Assembly (NCBI RefSeq): GCF_045062745.1
Contig: NZ_JBJGED010000004.1
Span: 62,001-126,000 of the forward strand
DNA length: 64,000 nt
Direction of reading: 5' to 3'
DNA from: Paenibacillus_AA sp045062745
GTDB taxonomy: Bacteria > Bacillota > Bacilli > Paenibacillales > NBRC-103111
Part shown: piece by piece, positions 1 through 7,900 of the stretch
How the letters are laid out: each line of letters starts with the position of its first letter
Position numbering within the stretch: position 1 is the first letter of the stretch
Program-made: the position numbers and the translations under genes
Notes under the pieces: generated by a model
What the model was told of the DNA's origin: nothing
Databases searched by the model: none
The model's input: only the letters and a program-made list of their open reading frames with translations

Positions 1-2
1 CT

Positions 3-236
3 GAGAAGCGGTACGGGATGGAATATGCCGCACACTATATGAAAGGCGTGCTAAGGCATGTCGTTGCTTTCGCGATCGGGGCGGGACTTTTGTATTTAAC
101 TCACTGGATCGTCGGGGACGCCTCCCGCACGGAAGTCTTGATTCAAACAGCGTCGAAATGGATGCTCGTCCTCGGCATCGACTTTCTGATCGGCGTCTCC
201 AACTTCGTCTGGCCTAAAAAGGCGAAATCGACCTAA
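3..236 (+). CDS. small membrane protein, start probably outside the window
   Basis: The frame is open to the first base of the window. An ATG at 18 exists but has no clear Shine-Dalgarno sequence, so the gene probably begins upstream and only its C-terminal part is visible. The visible product has two hydrophobic stretches (around VVAFAIGAGLLYLTHWIV and WMLVLGIDFLIGVSNF) and a basic tail ending PKKAKST, typical of a small two-helix inner-membrane protein with a cytoplasmic positive end. I do not recognise the family and assign no function. The 250 bases that follow hold no gene or clear terminator that I can see. Confidence 0.55.
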   Translation, partial: EKRYGMEYAAHYMKGVLRHVVAFAIGAGLLYLTHWIVGDASRTEVLIQTASKWMLVLGIDFLIGVSNFVWPKKAKST

Positions 237-489
237 ACCGCTGCCGCCTCCTTAGCGAGACGGTTTCTCTTATGCGCTTCGGCTGATTCCGTTGTTGAAA
301 ATGTTAAGACAAAAAACACCTTAAGTAATTTCGCCTTAGAGAGGATTTGCTGAACCTTTACCACAAGTAACGGCAAGTTTTTTCGGAAAATCCCGCAGTG
401 ACATAGAAGAAGGCTTTGCTGGGTATGGTTGGGAGTGGGCTACACTCGGCGGAAAAGTCGGCGCAAACTGCTGCTCGGGCCAATTTTGG

Positions 490-774
490 TCAGAAAATGA
501 TGCGGTACCTGGCGGGGGACTTTTGCTTGCGCTGGCGAGTCGTGAACCATTGCTGCAGCAATGCGGTCACCGGCACCAGTACGCCAATCACGAGCATATA
601 ACCTGTCGATAACCATTGTATCGTCGAAGCAGCAACGTTAAATTGCCTCATCAATCCAGGAAACGTATTGGTAAGTAAATTTTCATTAAGAAACGCGACA
701 AAAATACCGATGAGTAGAGCAGTTAACATTGTCCCTCTTTTTATTCCTCTTACCGCTTGAACCCGTTTGTCCAT
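490..774 (-). pseudogene. 5' fragment of a DHA2-type MFS drug exporter
   Basis: The first ~80 residues match the N-terminus of the complete 14-helix exporter at 48840-50291: both contain IKRG, FVA-LNE, STIQWLSTGYMLVIGVLVP (ATIQWLSTAYMLVIGILVP in the other) and VTALLQQWFTTRQ. Right after TTRQ, near base 534, the homology stops and about 14 unrelated residues lead to a stop. A functional exporter needs about 480 residues, so this piece with two helices cannot transport. It has an intact start and may still be transcribed. It is best read as a recombination or deletion remnant of a second exporter copy. The junction is abrupt, and no insertion sequence is visible beside it. Confidence 0.75.
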
Positions 775-888
775 CTTCTACCACCCAATTATTCATTACG
801 TCCGTCCGACACCGAATCGCCAGCCTGTCGTGCAGATTATCCTACACCATCACATTCTAACTAGGAATAAAAATGATCGCGGTCTTCG

Positions 889-1050
889 TTATCGAATTTG
901 CCAAGCGCCCGTACCATCTATTTCCTCGCCATACCTATTGTAGAGCGCGATCATATTGCCATCCCGATCCAATTCCATGTAACTTTAACATTGGGCCTCA
1001 GGCGCTTCACCGTAAAGGAGCATGAATCTGATTTTGTCCACTCTGTTCAT
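889..1050 (-). pseudogene. possible small gene with an in-frame stop
   Basis: Read on the minus strand from an ATG at 1050, this gives 21 residues (MNRVDKIRFMLLYGEAPEAQ...), then a TAA at 985-987, then 31 more residues in the same frame including SYMELDRDGNMIALYNRYG and a stop at 889. The second part looks like protein rather than random translation. Either a small gene carries one nonsense mutation or the resemblance is chance. No ribosome-binding site is convincing and the family is not recognised. Confidence 0.25.
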
Positions 1051-1154
1051 ACAGCTTCTCCTTCTGTCTTTAGTCATCGCCTTGAATTCATTTGTTATGC
1101 TATGATAGGCTTACAGCAAATGGAATATGACAATCGGTCCTATAGAGGTGTCAC

Positions 1155-2078
1155 ATGAAGACTATCCGTAACCCGTGGTTGAAGCTCAGAGAGGGAATCT
1201 ACCAAGAGGATTATGACTTGATTAACAGACTCCAAGAAAGGTGCATCCGTGAAGATCAGACGACTCTGAAGCTCGAATTGGACTACAAGCTTGGTGTATA
1301 TTCACGCACAGACTGCGCGGGGATCCGCCAAATCAATGAATTCATGTACTTCGATGGACATGAGTTGATCGGCTATATGGGGATTTGCGAATTCGGGGGC
1401 GCAGGTACACCGCTCGAAGTGAACGGCATGGTGCATCCTGAATACAGGCGCCAAGGCATTTTTGGGACATTAAGCAGGCTGGTTATGGCAGAGTGGAGGC
1501 GCAGATCTCCCAAGAGTATGCTTCTCTTAAGCGATCGGAAGTCGGAGGCCGGGCAAGCGTTCATCCAAGGAACCGGAGCCATGTACCACCATTCGGAGCA
1601 TGAGATGTATCTTCGGGTGGATCGACCGGAGATACACAATGACTTAGAGGGCTTTACACTTCGGAAGGCGACGAATGCCGATGCGTGGGAGATTCACCGG
1701 CAGAATGCGATATACTTTGGCGACGAACTGGGGGAAGAGGAGACAAACGACACAAGGGAAGGGATGATCCTGCCTGAGGAGGAAGAAAAGAGGGGCATGA
1801 CCATCTATCTTGCAGAAGCTGATCATCAGGTCATCGGGAAAGTCCATATCCAGCTGTCCCCCGGCATCGGGAGCATCTATGGTCTAGGGGTTCTGCCCGA
1901 GTATCGCGGCAAGGGATATGGAAGAGCGACTCTCTTGAAGGCGATTGATAAGCTGAAGGAAGCGAACGCAGGGGACATTATGCTGCAAGTGGCCGTGGAG
2001 AACGCCAATGCACTCCGGCTCTATCAATCCTCCGGTTTCGTGGAGACCTCGACGATGGATTATTATGAGCTTTGTTGA
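1155..2078 (+). CDS. tandem GNAT-domain N-acetyltransferase
   Basis: A 307-residue cytoplasmic protein made of two GNAT folds. The first carries the acetyl-CoA loop VHPEYRRQGIFG at about residues 93-104, the second VLPEYRGKGYGRATL at about 246-260, followed by the usual NANALRLYQSSGF segment in which Asn and Tyr close the fold. GNAT enzymes move an acetyl group from acetyl-CoA to an amine on a small molecule or protein; the acceptor here cannot be told from sequence. In many two-domain members only the C-terminal domain is catalytic, and here the second loop is closer to the consensus Q/R-x-x-G-x-G/A. The ATG at 1155 is preceded by GAGGTG. The gene stands alone. Confidence 0.85.
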   Translation: MKTIRNPWLKLREGIYQEDYDLINRLQERCIREDQTTLKLELDYKLGVYSRTDCAGIRQINEFMYFDGHELIGYMGICEFGGAGTPLEVNGMVHPEYRRQGIFGTLSRLVMAEWRRRSPKSMLLLSDRKSEAGQAFIQGTGAMYHHSEHEMYLRVDRPEIHNDLEGFTLRKATNADAWEIHRQNAIYFGDELGEEETNDTREGMILPEEEEKRGMTIYLAEADHQVIGKVHIQLSPGIGSIYGLGVLPEYRGKGYGRATLLKAIDKLKEANAGDIMLQVAVENANALRLYQSSGFVETSTMDYYELC

Positions 2079-2381
2079 TGAACGTGGACCCACTCCGGTC
2101 ATTGTTTCACCGACCGACCATCAGCCAGTCAGAACATCCCTCGGCGCAGGTAACTCTCAAGGCCATCTTCATGAGATGGCCCTCCGGTCATGGTTGAGTT
2201 CACGAAGACGCGACTGCCGAGGGGCAAGGAGATTGTGCCTCTCGAAAGAAGCGGGAAGAAGCTGTTCCTCTCAGTGGTGTGCAACTTGCAGCGTGAATAG
2301 CAGAGGATCCGCAAAAATGTAAAAGAGAGAAGTCCAGCCCACAGATCTTGAAACCGGTTTTCCTGGAAATCGATAATCAGT
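2079..2381. other. intergenic stretch with a small hairpin
   Basis: About 300 bases without a convincing gene. A perfect 8-bp hairpin (GGCCATCT, loop TCATG, AGATGGCC) lies at 2161-2181. An unremarkable 36-codon frame starts at ATG 2190 and ends at 2300 (begins MVEFTKTRLPRGKEIVPLER); it has no Shine-Dalgarno sequence and may be a gene remnant. Confidence 0.3.
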
Positions 2382-2420
2382 AAAAAGTGAAGGCGACCAT
2401 TTATGGCCGCCTTTCACTTT
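2382..2420 (-). terminator. terminator of the sugar-acid operon
   Basis: Inverted repeat whose arms pair GTGAAAGGCG with CGCCTTCAC on the minus strand, followed there by TTTTT. It sits directly after the stop of the pdxA-type gene, and fits an intrinsic terminator for the leftward operon. Confidence 0.8.
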
Positions 2421-2433
2421 CGAATGAATTCAA

Positions 2434-3432
2434 CTACTCCACACGTCTAGGCGCCAATTCAATCGCTTGGCGAAGGGCTTCCTTCAGGCTCTGCTCGTCC
2501 GCGATGCCTTTGCCGGCGATATCGAAGGCGGTACCATGGTCCACACTGGTCCGAATAATAGGCAGACCGACCGTAATGTTAACCCCGGCCTCTAGGCCAA
2601 GTACTTTAATAGGCCCATGGCCTTGATCATGGTACATCGCCACAACGATATCAAAATCCCCACGCGTGGCACGGAAGAACAGGGTATCCGCCGGAAGGGG
2701 CCCTACAACTTGGATGCCTTCAGCTTGAGCCTTTTGGACACCAGGGATGATTTTCTCCTCTTCTTCGCCGTAACCAAAGAGGCCATTTTCCCCAGCATGC
2801 GGATTAATCCCGCAGACGGCAATTTTAGGCGAGGTATAGCCGGCCTTTTGTAGCGTTTCATGGGCCATGCGAATGACTTTATACACCCGTTCCGGATGAA
2901 TCATCTTGACTGCATCAATAAGGCCAACGTGAGTCGTGACGTGAATCACCTTCAGCTTGGGGGCGGACAGCATCATCGCATAATCTTGTGTACCCGTTAA
3001 GTCGGCCAAAATTTCGGTATGACCCGGGTAAATGTGTCCGCCTTTGTGTAAAGCTTCTTTGTTTAAGGGGGCGGTGCAAATCGCATCGATCTCGCCGGCA
3101 TTGGCCAATTCAATGGCTTTTTTCAGAAAGCTAAATGACGCATGTCCCGCCTCGGCCGAGACTTGTCCAATGGGCAGATCGGCGGGAAGTAAATTCAAAT
3201 CAAGACAGTCCACGGTCCCATATTGAAATTGAGCCTCCGCGACCGATTGAATGCTACGGACGCGCAGTCCGGTATGGACAAAGCCGTCCGCTCTCTCCAA
3301 GATTTTAGCATCTCCAATGACAAACGGTCGGCAAGACTCATAAACCTGTGCATCCTTTAAAGATTTCATAATAATTTCAGGGCCAACACCTGCAGCGTCT
3401 CCCATCGTAATCCCTATGATCGGTCTGTTCAT
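2434..3432 (-). CDS. pdxA2: PdxA2-type 4-phospho-threonate dehydrogenase
   Basis: A 332-residue member of the PdxA family. PdxA oxidises 4-hydroxythreonine-4-phosphate for vitamin B6. PdxA2 paralogues beside a DUF1537 kinase instead oxidise D-threonate- or D-erythronate-4-phosphate, which decarboxylates to dihydroxyacetone phosphate. Visible family motifs are GITMGDAAGVGPEI at the N-terminus, the metal-binding histidines in TTHVGL, YHDQGHGPIK and TSVDHGTAFDIAG, and HTEILADLTG. The start is one base after the stop of the upstream kinase gene, and its Shine-Dalgarno sequence (AAGGGAGAG) lies inside the kinase gene's end, so the two are translationally linked. The kinase partner and sugar-acid permease argue for the catabolic rather than the B6 role. 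Confidence 0.88.
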   Translation of the reverse strand: MNRPIIGITMGDAAGVGPEIIMKSLKDAQVYESCRPFVIGDAKILERADGFVHTGLRVRSIQSVAEAQFQYGTVDCLDLNLLPADLPIGQVSAEAGHASFSFLKKAIELANAGEIDAICTAPLNKEALHKGGHIYPGHTEILADLTGTQDYAMMLSAPKLKVIHVTTHVGLIDAVKMIHPERVYKVIRMAHETLQKAGYTSPKIAVCGINPHAGENGLFGYGEEEEKIIPGVQKAQAEGIQVVGPLPADTLFFRATRGDFDIVVAMYHDQGHGPIKVLGLEAGVNITVGLPIIRTSVDHGTAFDIAGKGIADEQSLKEALRQAIELAPRRVE

Positions 3433-3433
3433 T

Positions 3434-4735
3434 CTATTGCTCTCCCTTCAGCGTATGTTTGGCGTGTAACAAACTGTTTGCATTCCCGAATGCGCCGGCC
3501 TTCGTGACGACCCATAAAGGCGATTTCGCTACCAGTTTACCCAAGGGAATCCCAGGTTCAATCTCTTTAATCAACTGAATGCCCGATACGCCAAGATGTT
3601 TGCAAACGGCTTTAGCCGTATCTCCGCCGGTTAGAATCACGCCTTGAAGCTCGACCTCCTGCAGAATACCGGAAGCAATCTCGCCCAGTACATTCGCAAT
3701 TCGGTTGGACACTTCCGTAGAGTCCCATCCTCGTTCGGCGCCTGCCGCTTTAGACAATTTAACTTGCTCCGGGGAGGAGCTTGCATAGAGGGAGACATCC
3801 GATCCTGTGGATAGAGCGGTCAGAAGTACAGTCCGACAACGCTGTACCTCCTGCAAGCTCCCCTCATCGGAAGCGATCATCTGAACCGTATTTAATTCTA
3901 CTGCGGTGACCTGCGGATCCGTATTGAACGTAGAAACCTGACTGCGGGTGACTTCCGAAATGCTTCCGGCTACTAAAAGAACAGGCTTATTAGAGCTAGG
4001 CAGCTCTGCAGGTTCACTCCTGCCAACCGGAAAAGAGAGCGCCTTGGGAAGGTAGTCTGCCAGTCCCGCTGAGCCCGCCCAAAGGATCCTGTATTCGCTC
4101 GCGGCCAACATTTCCGCGATTTGTTGCATATCGGCTTCCGTAACGGCATCAAACACAATAAGCTCAGTATGGTCCTGATGCAATAATTTTATTTGATCGA
4201 AAACTTGCTGATAGCCTGCATGTAGGGTTTCTAATGGGATAAGTCCAACTTTGCGTTTCGATTGAGAGGTGAACAGTTTCACTAAATCCGATTCCTTAAC
4301 CGGACTCTTGGGATCTCGGGCAATTTCGGTTTGATCAATGGGTACTCCATTCAGAGCATGGATGCCATTGAATGTAGTTCGGCCTATTTTCGGATAGGCG
4401 GGGGCTACAACGGCAAAATCGAACGGAAGGGCATCCATGACGGCATCTAATTCGGCACCCAAATTTCCTCGCAGCGTGGAATCCATTTTCTTGTAAACAT
4501 GCTTAAATCCGGAACGTTTAACCTGAGAAGCCGCTGCCGTCACTCTGTCAAAAGCAACCTCCCGGGGAACGGAACGGCTATCCGTATCCAGCACTACTAC
4601 GTCATAATCCCAAGTAGCTGTAGATAGATGCTCTAAATCAAAGACAACTTGAGATTGAAGGCCTTTTCTGGCAAATTGCACACCAGAATCGGAAGCTCCG
4701 GTCAAATCATCTGCAATAATGGCAATGTGTCTCAT
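3434..4735 (-). CDS. dtnK: four-carbon sugar-acid kinase (DUF1537 family)
   Basis: A 433-residue protein starting MRHIAIIADDLTGASDSG, the conserved N-terminal signature of the four-carbon acid sugar kinases (DtnK, DenK, LtnK, OtnK). The N-terminal domain binds the sugar acid (KKMDSTLRGNLGAEL, VVAPAYPKIGRTT). The C-terminal domain binds ATP (VILTGGDTAKAVCKHLG, then VTKAGAFGN). It would phosphorylate D-threonate, D-erythronate or a similar acid at O4 for the PdxA2-type enzyme encoded one base downstream. I use ATG 4735, which has AAGGAGG eight bases upstream; a longer frame to 4783 runs through the intergenic hairpin and is unlikely. The exact stereoisomer cannot be read from sequence. Confidence 0.88.
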   Translation of the reverse strand: MRHIAIIADDLTGASDSGVQFARKGLQSQVVFDLEHLSTATWDYDVVVLDTDSRSVPREVAFDRVTAAASQVKRSGFKHVYKKMDSTLRGNLGAELDAVMDALPFDFAVVAPAYPKIGRTTFNGIHALNGVPIDQTEIARDPKSPVKESDLVKLFTSQSKRKVGLIPLETLHAGYQQVFDQIKLLHQDHTELIVFDAVTEADMQQIAEMLAASEYRILWAGSAGLADYLPKALSFPVGRSEPAELPSSNKPVLLVAGSISEVTRSQVSTFNTDPQVTAVELNTVQMIASDEGSLQEVQRCRTVLLTALSTGSDVSLYASSSPEQVKLSKAAGAERGWDSTEVSNRIANVLGEIASGILQEVELQGVILTGGDTAKAVCKHLGVSGIQLIKEIEPGIPLGKLVAKSPLWVVTKAGAFGNANSLLHAKHTLKGEQ

Positions 4736-4775
4736 GATGCGAACCTCCTTGCAAATCGAGCTTTTGAAAAGGATG

Positions 4776-4818
4776 ACGTACAAAGGTCCCGGAGGTCAAT
4801 CCCGGGACCTTTGTACGT
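4776..4818 (-). terminator. strong hairpin between kdgT and dtnK
   Basis: Arms at 4776-4792 and 4801-4818 pair almost perfectly over 16-17 bp (core ACGTACAAAGGTCCCGG). On the minus strand, a short pyrimidine-rich tail (TCATCCTTTT) follows. It lies inside the operon, so it is likelier to attenuate or to stabilise kdgT mRNA than to stop all transcription. Confidence 0.6.
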
Positions 4819-4827
4819 TGAAACCAA

Positions 4828-5787
4828 TTATACGATTTGACTTTTGACACCGATTCTCTTGGCATACCAAGCCGTTACGATCGGAACCAGTATAGCCGTG
4901 ACGATCACACAGGAAGCCACTAAGGCCGTGGCCGAGGGGACCAGCGGGGCATAGGCTGCATTGGCAGCCGCTATTGCGGCAGGTACGCCAGCTGCATTAC
5001 CGGCCGTTGAGGCGGCTGACAATCCGGCAATCCCGTTGCCGCCGATTAACCGGTCTGTGAACAGCAAAGTTAACCCTGTGACTACAACGACAGCAATGCC
5101 CAGCAATACGCCTAAGAACCCTGCTTTCCAAACCGTCTGAAGATTAAGGCCCGCGCCGAGAGCGAAAGCAAAGAAGGGAACCAGAACAGGAACCGCTTTT
5201 CCAAGAAATTCGCGCATATCTTTATCCAGGTTTCCTAAGATCATCCCCACAATAAGGGGCAAAATCGCACCTACAAACGTTTGCCAAGGGAAGGCAGCCA
5301 GTCCTGCGACGCCTAAAGTCACCATAGAAAAGAAAGGTCCGGATTCAAGACTCATGACCGAGTAGGCGCCGACATCTTCTTTTTTGCCGAACTGGCCCAT
5401 TAAAGCCATGTACAATCCGCCATTCGTATCATTCATAGCGGCTACGATAGCCAGCACGGAAAGTCCTGCAAAAAAGCCTCCGCTGACCATGCCATCTCCA
5501 AGAAACTGGGCAGCGATGAACCCGACGGCCATGGCTGTCAGGATTTTAGTAACGAGCAAGGTACCGCCTTTCTTCAGAATATAGGGAGTTGCCTTGAAAT
5601 TAATGGTGGCTCCCATACAAACGTAAAAGACGGCCAAAATCGGCAATGATCCCGTCATAAGAGCCCCTGTAAAGGAGCCGAAGGTTTTCCCCATGGTGGG
5701 GAACAGCGTGGTTATGATGGCGCCTAAGAGCAATGGCACGATCATCATACCTCCGGGGATTCGTTCAATGGTTGCCTTTATTCTCAT
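4828..5787 (-). CDS. kdgT: KdgT-family sugar-acid permease
   Basis: A 319-residue integral membrane protein with about ten hydrophobic helices, beginning MRIKATIERIPGGMMIVPLLLG, the hallmark start of 2-keto-3-deoxygluconate permeases. Other family features are the glycine-rich helices and the segment AASTAGNAAGVPAAIAAANA near the C-terminus. The family imports sugar acids by proton symport. Here it is the first gene of an operon with a four-carbon acid kinase and dehydrogenase, so its substrate is more likely threonate or erythronate than ketodeoxygluconate. A good Shine-Dalgarno sequence (AGGAGGG) precedes ATG 5787, and a sigma-A promoter lies upstream. Confidence 0.88.
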   Translation of the reverse strand: MRIKATIERIPGGMMIVPLLLGAIITTLFPTMGKTFGSFTGALMTGSLPILAVFYVCMGATINFKATPYILKKGGTLLVTKILTAMAVGFIAAQFLGDGMVSGGFFAGLSVLAIVAAMNDTNGGLYMALMGQFGKKEDVGAYSVMSLESGPFFSMVTLGVAGLAAFPWQTFVGAILPLIVGMILGNLDKDMREFLGKAVPVLVPFFAFALGAGLNLQTVWKAGFLGVLLGIAVVVVTGLTLLFTDRLIGGNGIAGLSAASTAGNAAGVPAAIAAANAAYAPLVPSATALVASCVIVTAILVPIVTAWYAKRIGVKSQIV

Positions 5788-5835
5788 GGTGTAATCCCTC
5801 CTAATTTATTTGCGATACAATAACACTGCTATAAA

Positions 5836-5900
5836 TTGCAACACATCACAAAGAGCAGCGTTACAAGGTTATTATAAGGGAGGCTATGTTGCACATCAAC
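5836..5900. promoter_or_regulatory. operator-like TGTTGCA elements at the kdgT promoter
   Basis: GTTGCACATCAAC at 5888-5900 is a GTTG/CAAC inverted repeat that covers the -35 of the kdgT promoter. TTGCAACACATCAC at 5836-5849 (minus strand GTGATGTGTTGCAA) lies downstream of it. Both share TGTTGCA with the palindrome in the promoter of the adjacent regulator gene (7772-7794), so they are good candidates for its binding sites. Confidence 0.5.
5871..5899 (-). promoter_or_regulatory. sigma-A promoter of kdgT-dtnK-pdxA2
   Basis: On the minus strand, TTGATG (5899-5894), a 17-base spacer and a perfect TATAAT (5876-5871) form a sigma-A promoter about 85 bases before the kdgT start. No GG-N10-GC sigma-54 element is visible, which agrees with the defective sigma-54 contact region in the neighbouring regulator. 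Confidence 0.7.
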
Positions 5901-5911
5901 ACTAGAAGTGT

Positions 5912-7747
5912 TTAATTATGCAACATATTTTTGAGTTTTCGCCATAGAGTGGAGCGGTTAATGCCTAATCGATTGGCTGTTTTTGATTGGTTCATGCCTT
6001 CCTTTTGAAGGATTTCCCATAATACTCTTTTTTCGATATCTTCCCAAGTACCTGATAAATTTATAGGCACAGTATGGCTCGCGTCTTCCATTAGCAAGGT
6101 TTCCTTAACTTTGGACCATCCTTCTTTTGCTTCCTTGCTGCCTATATAATTCCCGCTGGTAACCATAAGCATACTTTCTAACACGGTTCTCAATTGGTGG
6201 ATGTTACCTGGCCATAGTTTTTGCATCAGGTCTTCTTCCAATACCTCTTGCCTTATGCCTACGATCTGTTTGCCGTGCCGGGAATTATAGTTGGCGATCA
6301 AGACGCGCGAGATCTCTCCAATATCCTCTAAGCGATCCCGAAGCGGCGGCAAGTGTAAGCTGGAATCTACGAAAAGCTGAACAAAATCTTTATCCATTGC
6401 TTCCTTCTTCACTAAAGTATGGATCGGAAGCAGGGAAGTAACCAATATCCTGGCATGGGCTCCTGCTTGCATGGCATTAAGCAATTTTCGCTGTAGAAGC
6501 GGACTAACATGCTGAATTTGCTGGAGACAAATGGTTCCGACCGAATCCATATCCAGCAGCCCTGGAGCGGTATCCGAACCAAACAAAATAGACTCTTGCT
6601 CCGTTTCGGTTAAAGTGTTGCACGGTAGAACATATAATCCGTCACCGCTTTGTTTGCTTGCAGAATGGATCGAATGGGCAAATAAAGTTTTCCCACTGCC
6701 GGCTTCCCCTACAATCCAGATCGGCTTATCGGTTTGAGCAAGTGCTTTGGCTCGTTTGATCGTTTGCTGAATAATCATGCTAGACCCAATGACTTGCGCA
6801 AAAGTCGCAATCCGATCCGTTATTTCAAAGGCGCTGGAAATCGGGTTTTTCACACTGTCTTCCAAGGGATACATATAGACTAAATAGGTGTGCCCCGTCG
6901 CCATTGAGGGAACAACAATTTCGATTTTCAACTTTCCCTTATGGAACCATTTTGTTTTATTTTGATCTAACGGGCTCGGACCGCTTCTGGAGACCTCATC
7001 CAAATACCGCCCCCAGACCGGGTCGATGCCTGTCACATTCATTCCTCGCATGACCGCATTATCGTACCCTAATAAGAACGAGGCCGCCTGGTTCGCATAA
7101 CGAATAACACCTCGATCATCTAACGCAAGCACTCCTGTCCGGTGATGTTCCAGGATATGTTCAAAAAAACCTCCGTTTTCCCTTGCCTTCAATATGACAT
7201 CATAGATCCGTTTTACCTCGGACAGGGCCTCCAGCACGGATTCGCGTCCCGATGTAATCAAGATACCGTTATAACCCATCTCCTCCGCCGTACGTACCGT
7301 GATCGCGTCTCCAAGGACGATTTTCACGCCATCCTCAAAAGCTTTTTTCAGCGCGGCATGCACTTCGGTTGCTTGTTCGATCGAATAAATCGGAATGGCA
7401 AAGTCGAGCAGGCTCGAAACAGCCGCTGCCCCGCGGCATATGTTGGGGAAGCCGATGATGGCTAACTTAGTAGTGGAGTCTTTAACTAGAGTAAGAACTC
7501 GTAAAATATCGTAGCCTGAAACCGGAATATCGACTACCGGAGTAGAGACATGGCTTCTGATTACGGATGAAGTCCCCCCTCGGCTGAGGATGACGTCATA
7601 GGGCTGTCCCCTATTAACGATTGGAATGGCGTTTTGGAGATCGGCTACTTCAATGTCCATTTCTATCCGTGCATCTTCATGTGCCATACTCTCCAGCAAC
7701 CCCTTTAACCCGGGATAAGGGGCAATGGCCAATACTTTAATTTTCAT
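5912..7747 (-). CDS. PrpR_N/PAS/AAA+/Fis regulator of the sugar-acid operon
   Basis: A 611-residue transcription factor. In order: a PrpR_N-type sensor domain (about 1-190, with LSRGGTSSVIRS), a PAS domain (about 195-300, GVLALDDRGVIRYANQAA), an AAA+ domain (about 318-540) and a Fis-type helix-turn-helix at the C-terminus (KTANRLGINRSTLWRKLKNM). The AAA+ domain keeps Walker A (GEAGSGKT) but has GTICLQQI where Walker B should read GTIFLDEI. The GAFTGA loop that touches sigma-54 is absent (the region reads FGSDTAPGLLDMDSVG). I infer a ligand-sensing regulator that works with sigma-A RNA polymerase at the kdgT promoter immediately downstream. PrpR_N domains bind small organic acids, which fits the threonate-type pathway. 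Confidence 0.85.
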   Translation of the reverse strand: MKIKVLAIAPYPGLKGLLESMAHEDARIEMDIEVADLQNAIPIVNRGQPYDVILSRGGTSSVIRSHVSTPVVDIPVSGYDILRVLTLVKDSTTKLAIIGFPNICRGAAAVSSLLDFAIPIYSIEQATEVHAALKKAFEDGVKIVLGDAITVRTAEEMGYNGILITSGRESVLEALSEVKRIYDVILKARENGGFFEHILEHHRTGVLALDDRGVIRYANQAASFLLGYDNAVMRGMNVTGIDPVWGRYLDEVSRSGPSPLDQNKTKWFHKGKLKIEIVVPSMATGHTYLVYMYPLEDSVKNPISSAFEITDRIATFAQVIGSSMIIQQTIKRAKALAQTDKPIWIVGEAGSGKTLFAHSIHSASKQSGDGLYVLPCNTLTETEQESILFGSDTAPGLLDMDSVGTICLQQIQHVSPLLQRKLLNAMQAGAHARILVTSLLPIHTLVKKEAMDKDFVQLFVDSSLHLPPLRDRLEDIGEISRVLIANYNSRHGKQIVGIRQEVLEEDLMQKLWPGNIHQLRTVLESMLMVTSGNYIGSKEAKEGWSKVKETLLMEDASHTVPINLSGTWEDIEKRVLWEILQKEGMNQSKTANRLGINRSTLWRKLKNMLHN

Positions 7748-7771
7748 CTTGCATCCTCGCTTATGGAATTA

Positions 7772-7811
7772 AGTTGTTGCAAATTATAACAACTCCTTGG
7801 AGTATACACAA
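7772..7811 (-). promoter_or_regulatory. autoregulated promoter of the PrpR-type regulator
   Basis: Minus-strand TTGTGT (7811-7806), 17 bases, then TATAAT (7788-7783). The -10 lies inside a palindrome with perfect 7-bp arms AGTTGTT and AACAACT (7772-7778 and 7788-7794) around GCAAATTAT. A protein bound there would block the promoter, so negative autoregulation is likely. Confidence 0.6.
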
Positions 7812-7900
7812 GAGTTGCGACGGGATTGAAAACTCTCGAATTCATTTCCATTGCTTTATGATGAGCAAATGAGGAGAATTATAGATAGGGAGGTATGAAT

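Noticed and set aside
898..1158. 86-codon plus-strand frame before the tandem acetyltransferase
   Set aside because: Its product looks random, it has no ribosome-binding site, and the minus strand of the same bases gives a more protein-like reading.
5788..5911. sigma-54 promoter before kdgT
   Set aside because: No GG-N10-GC pair is present, and a full sigma-A promoter is.
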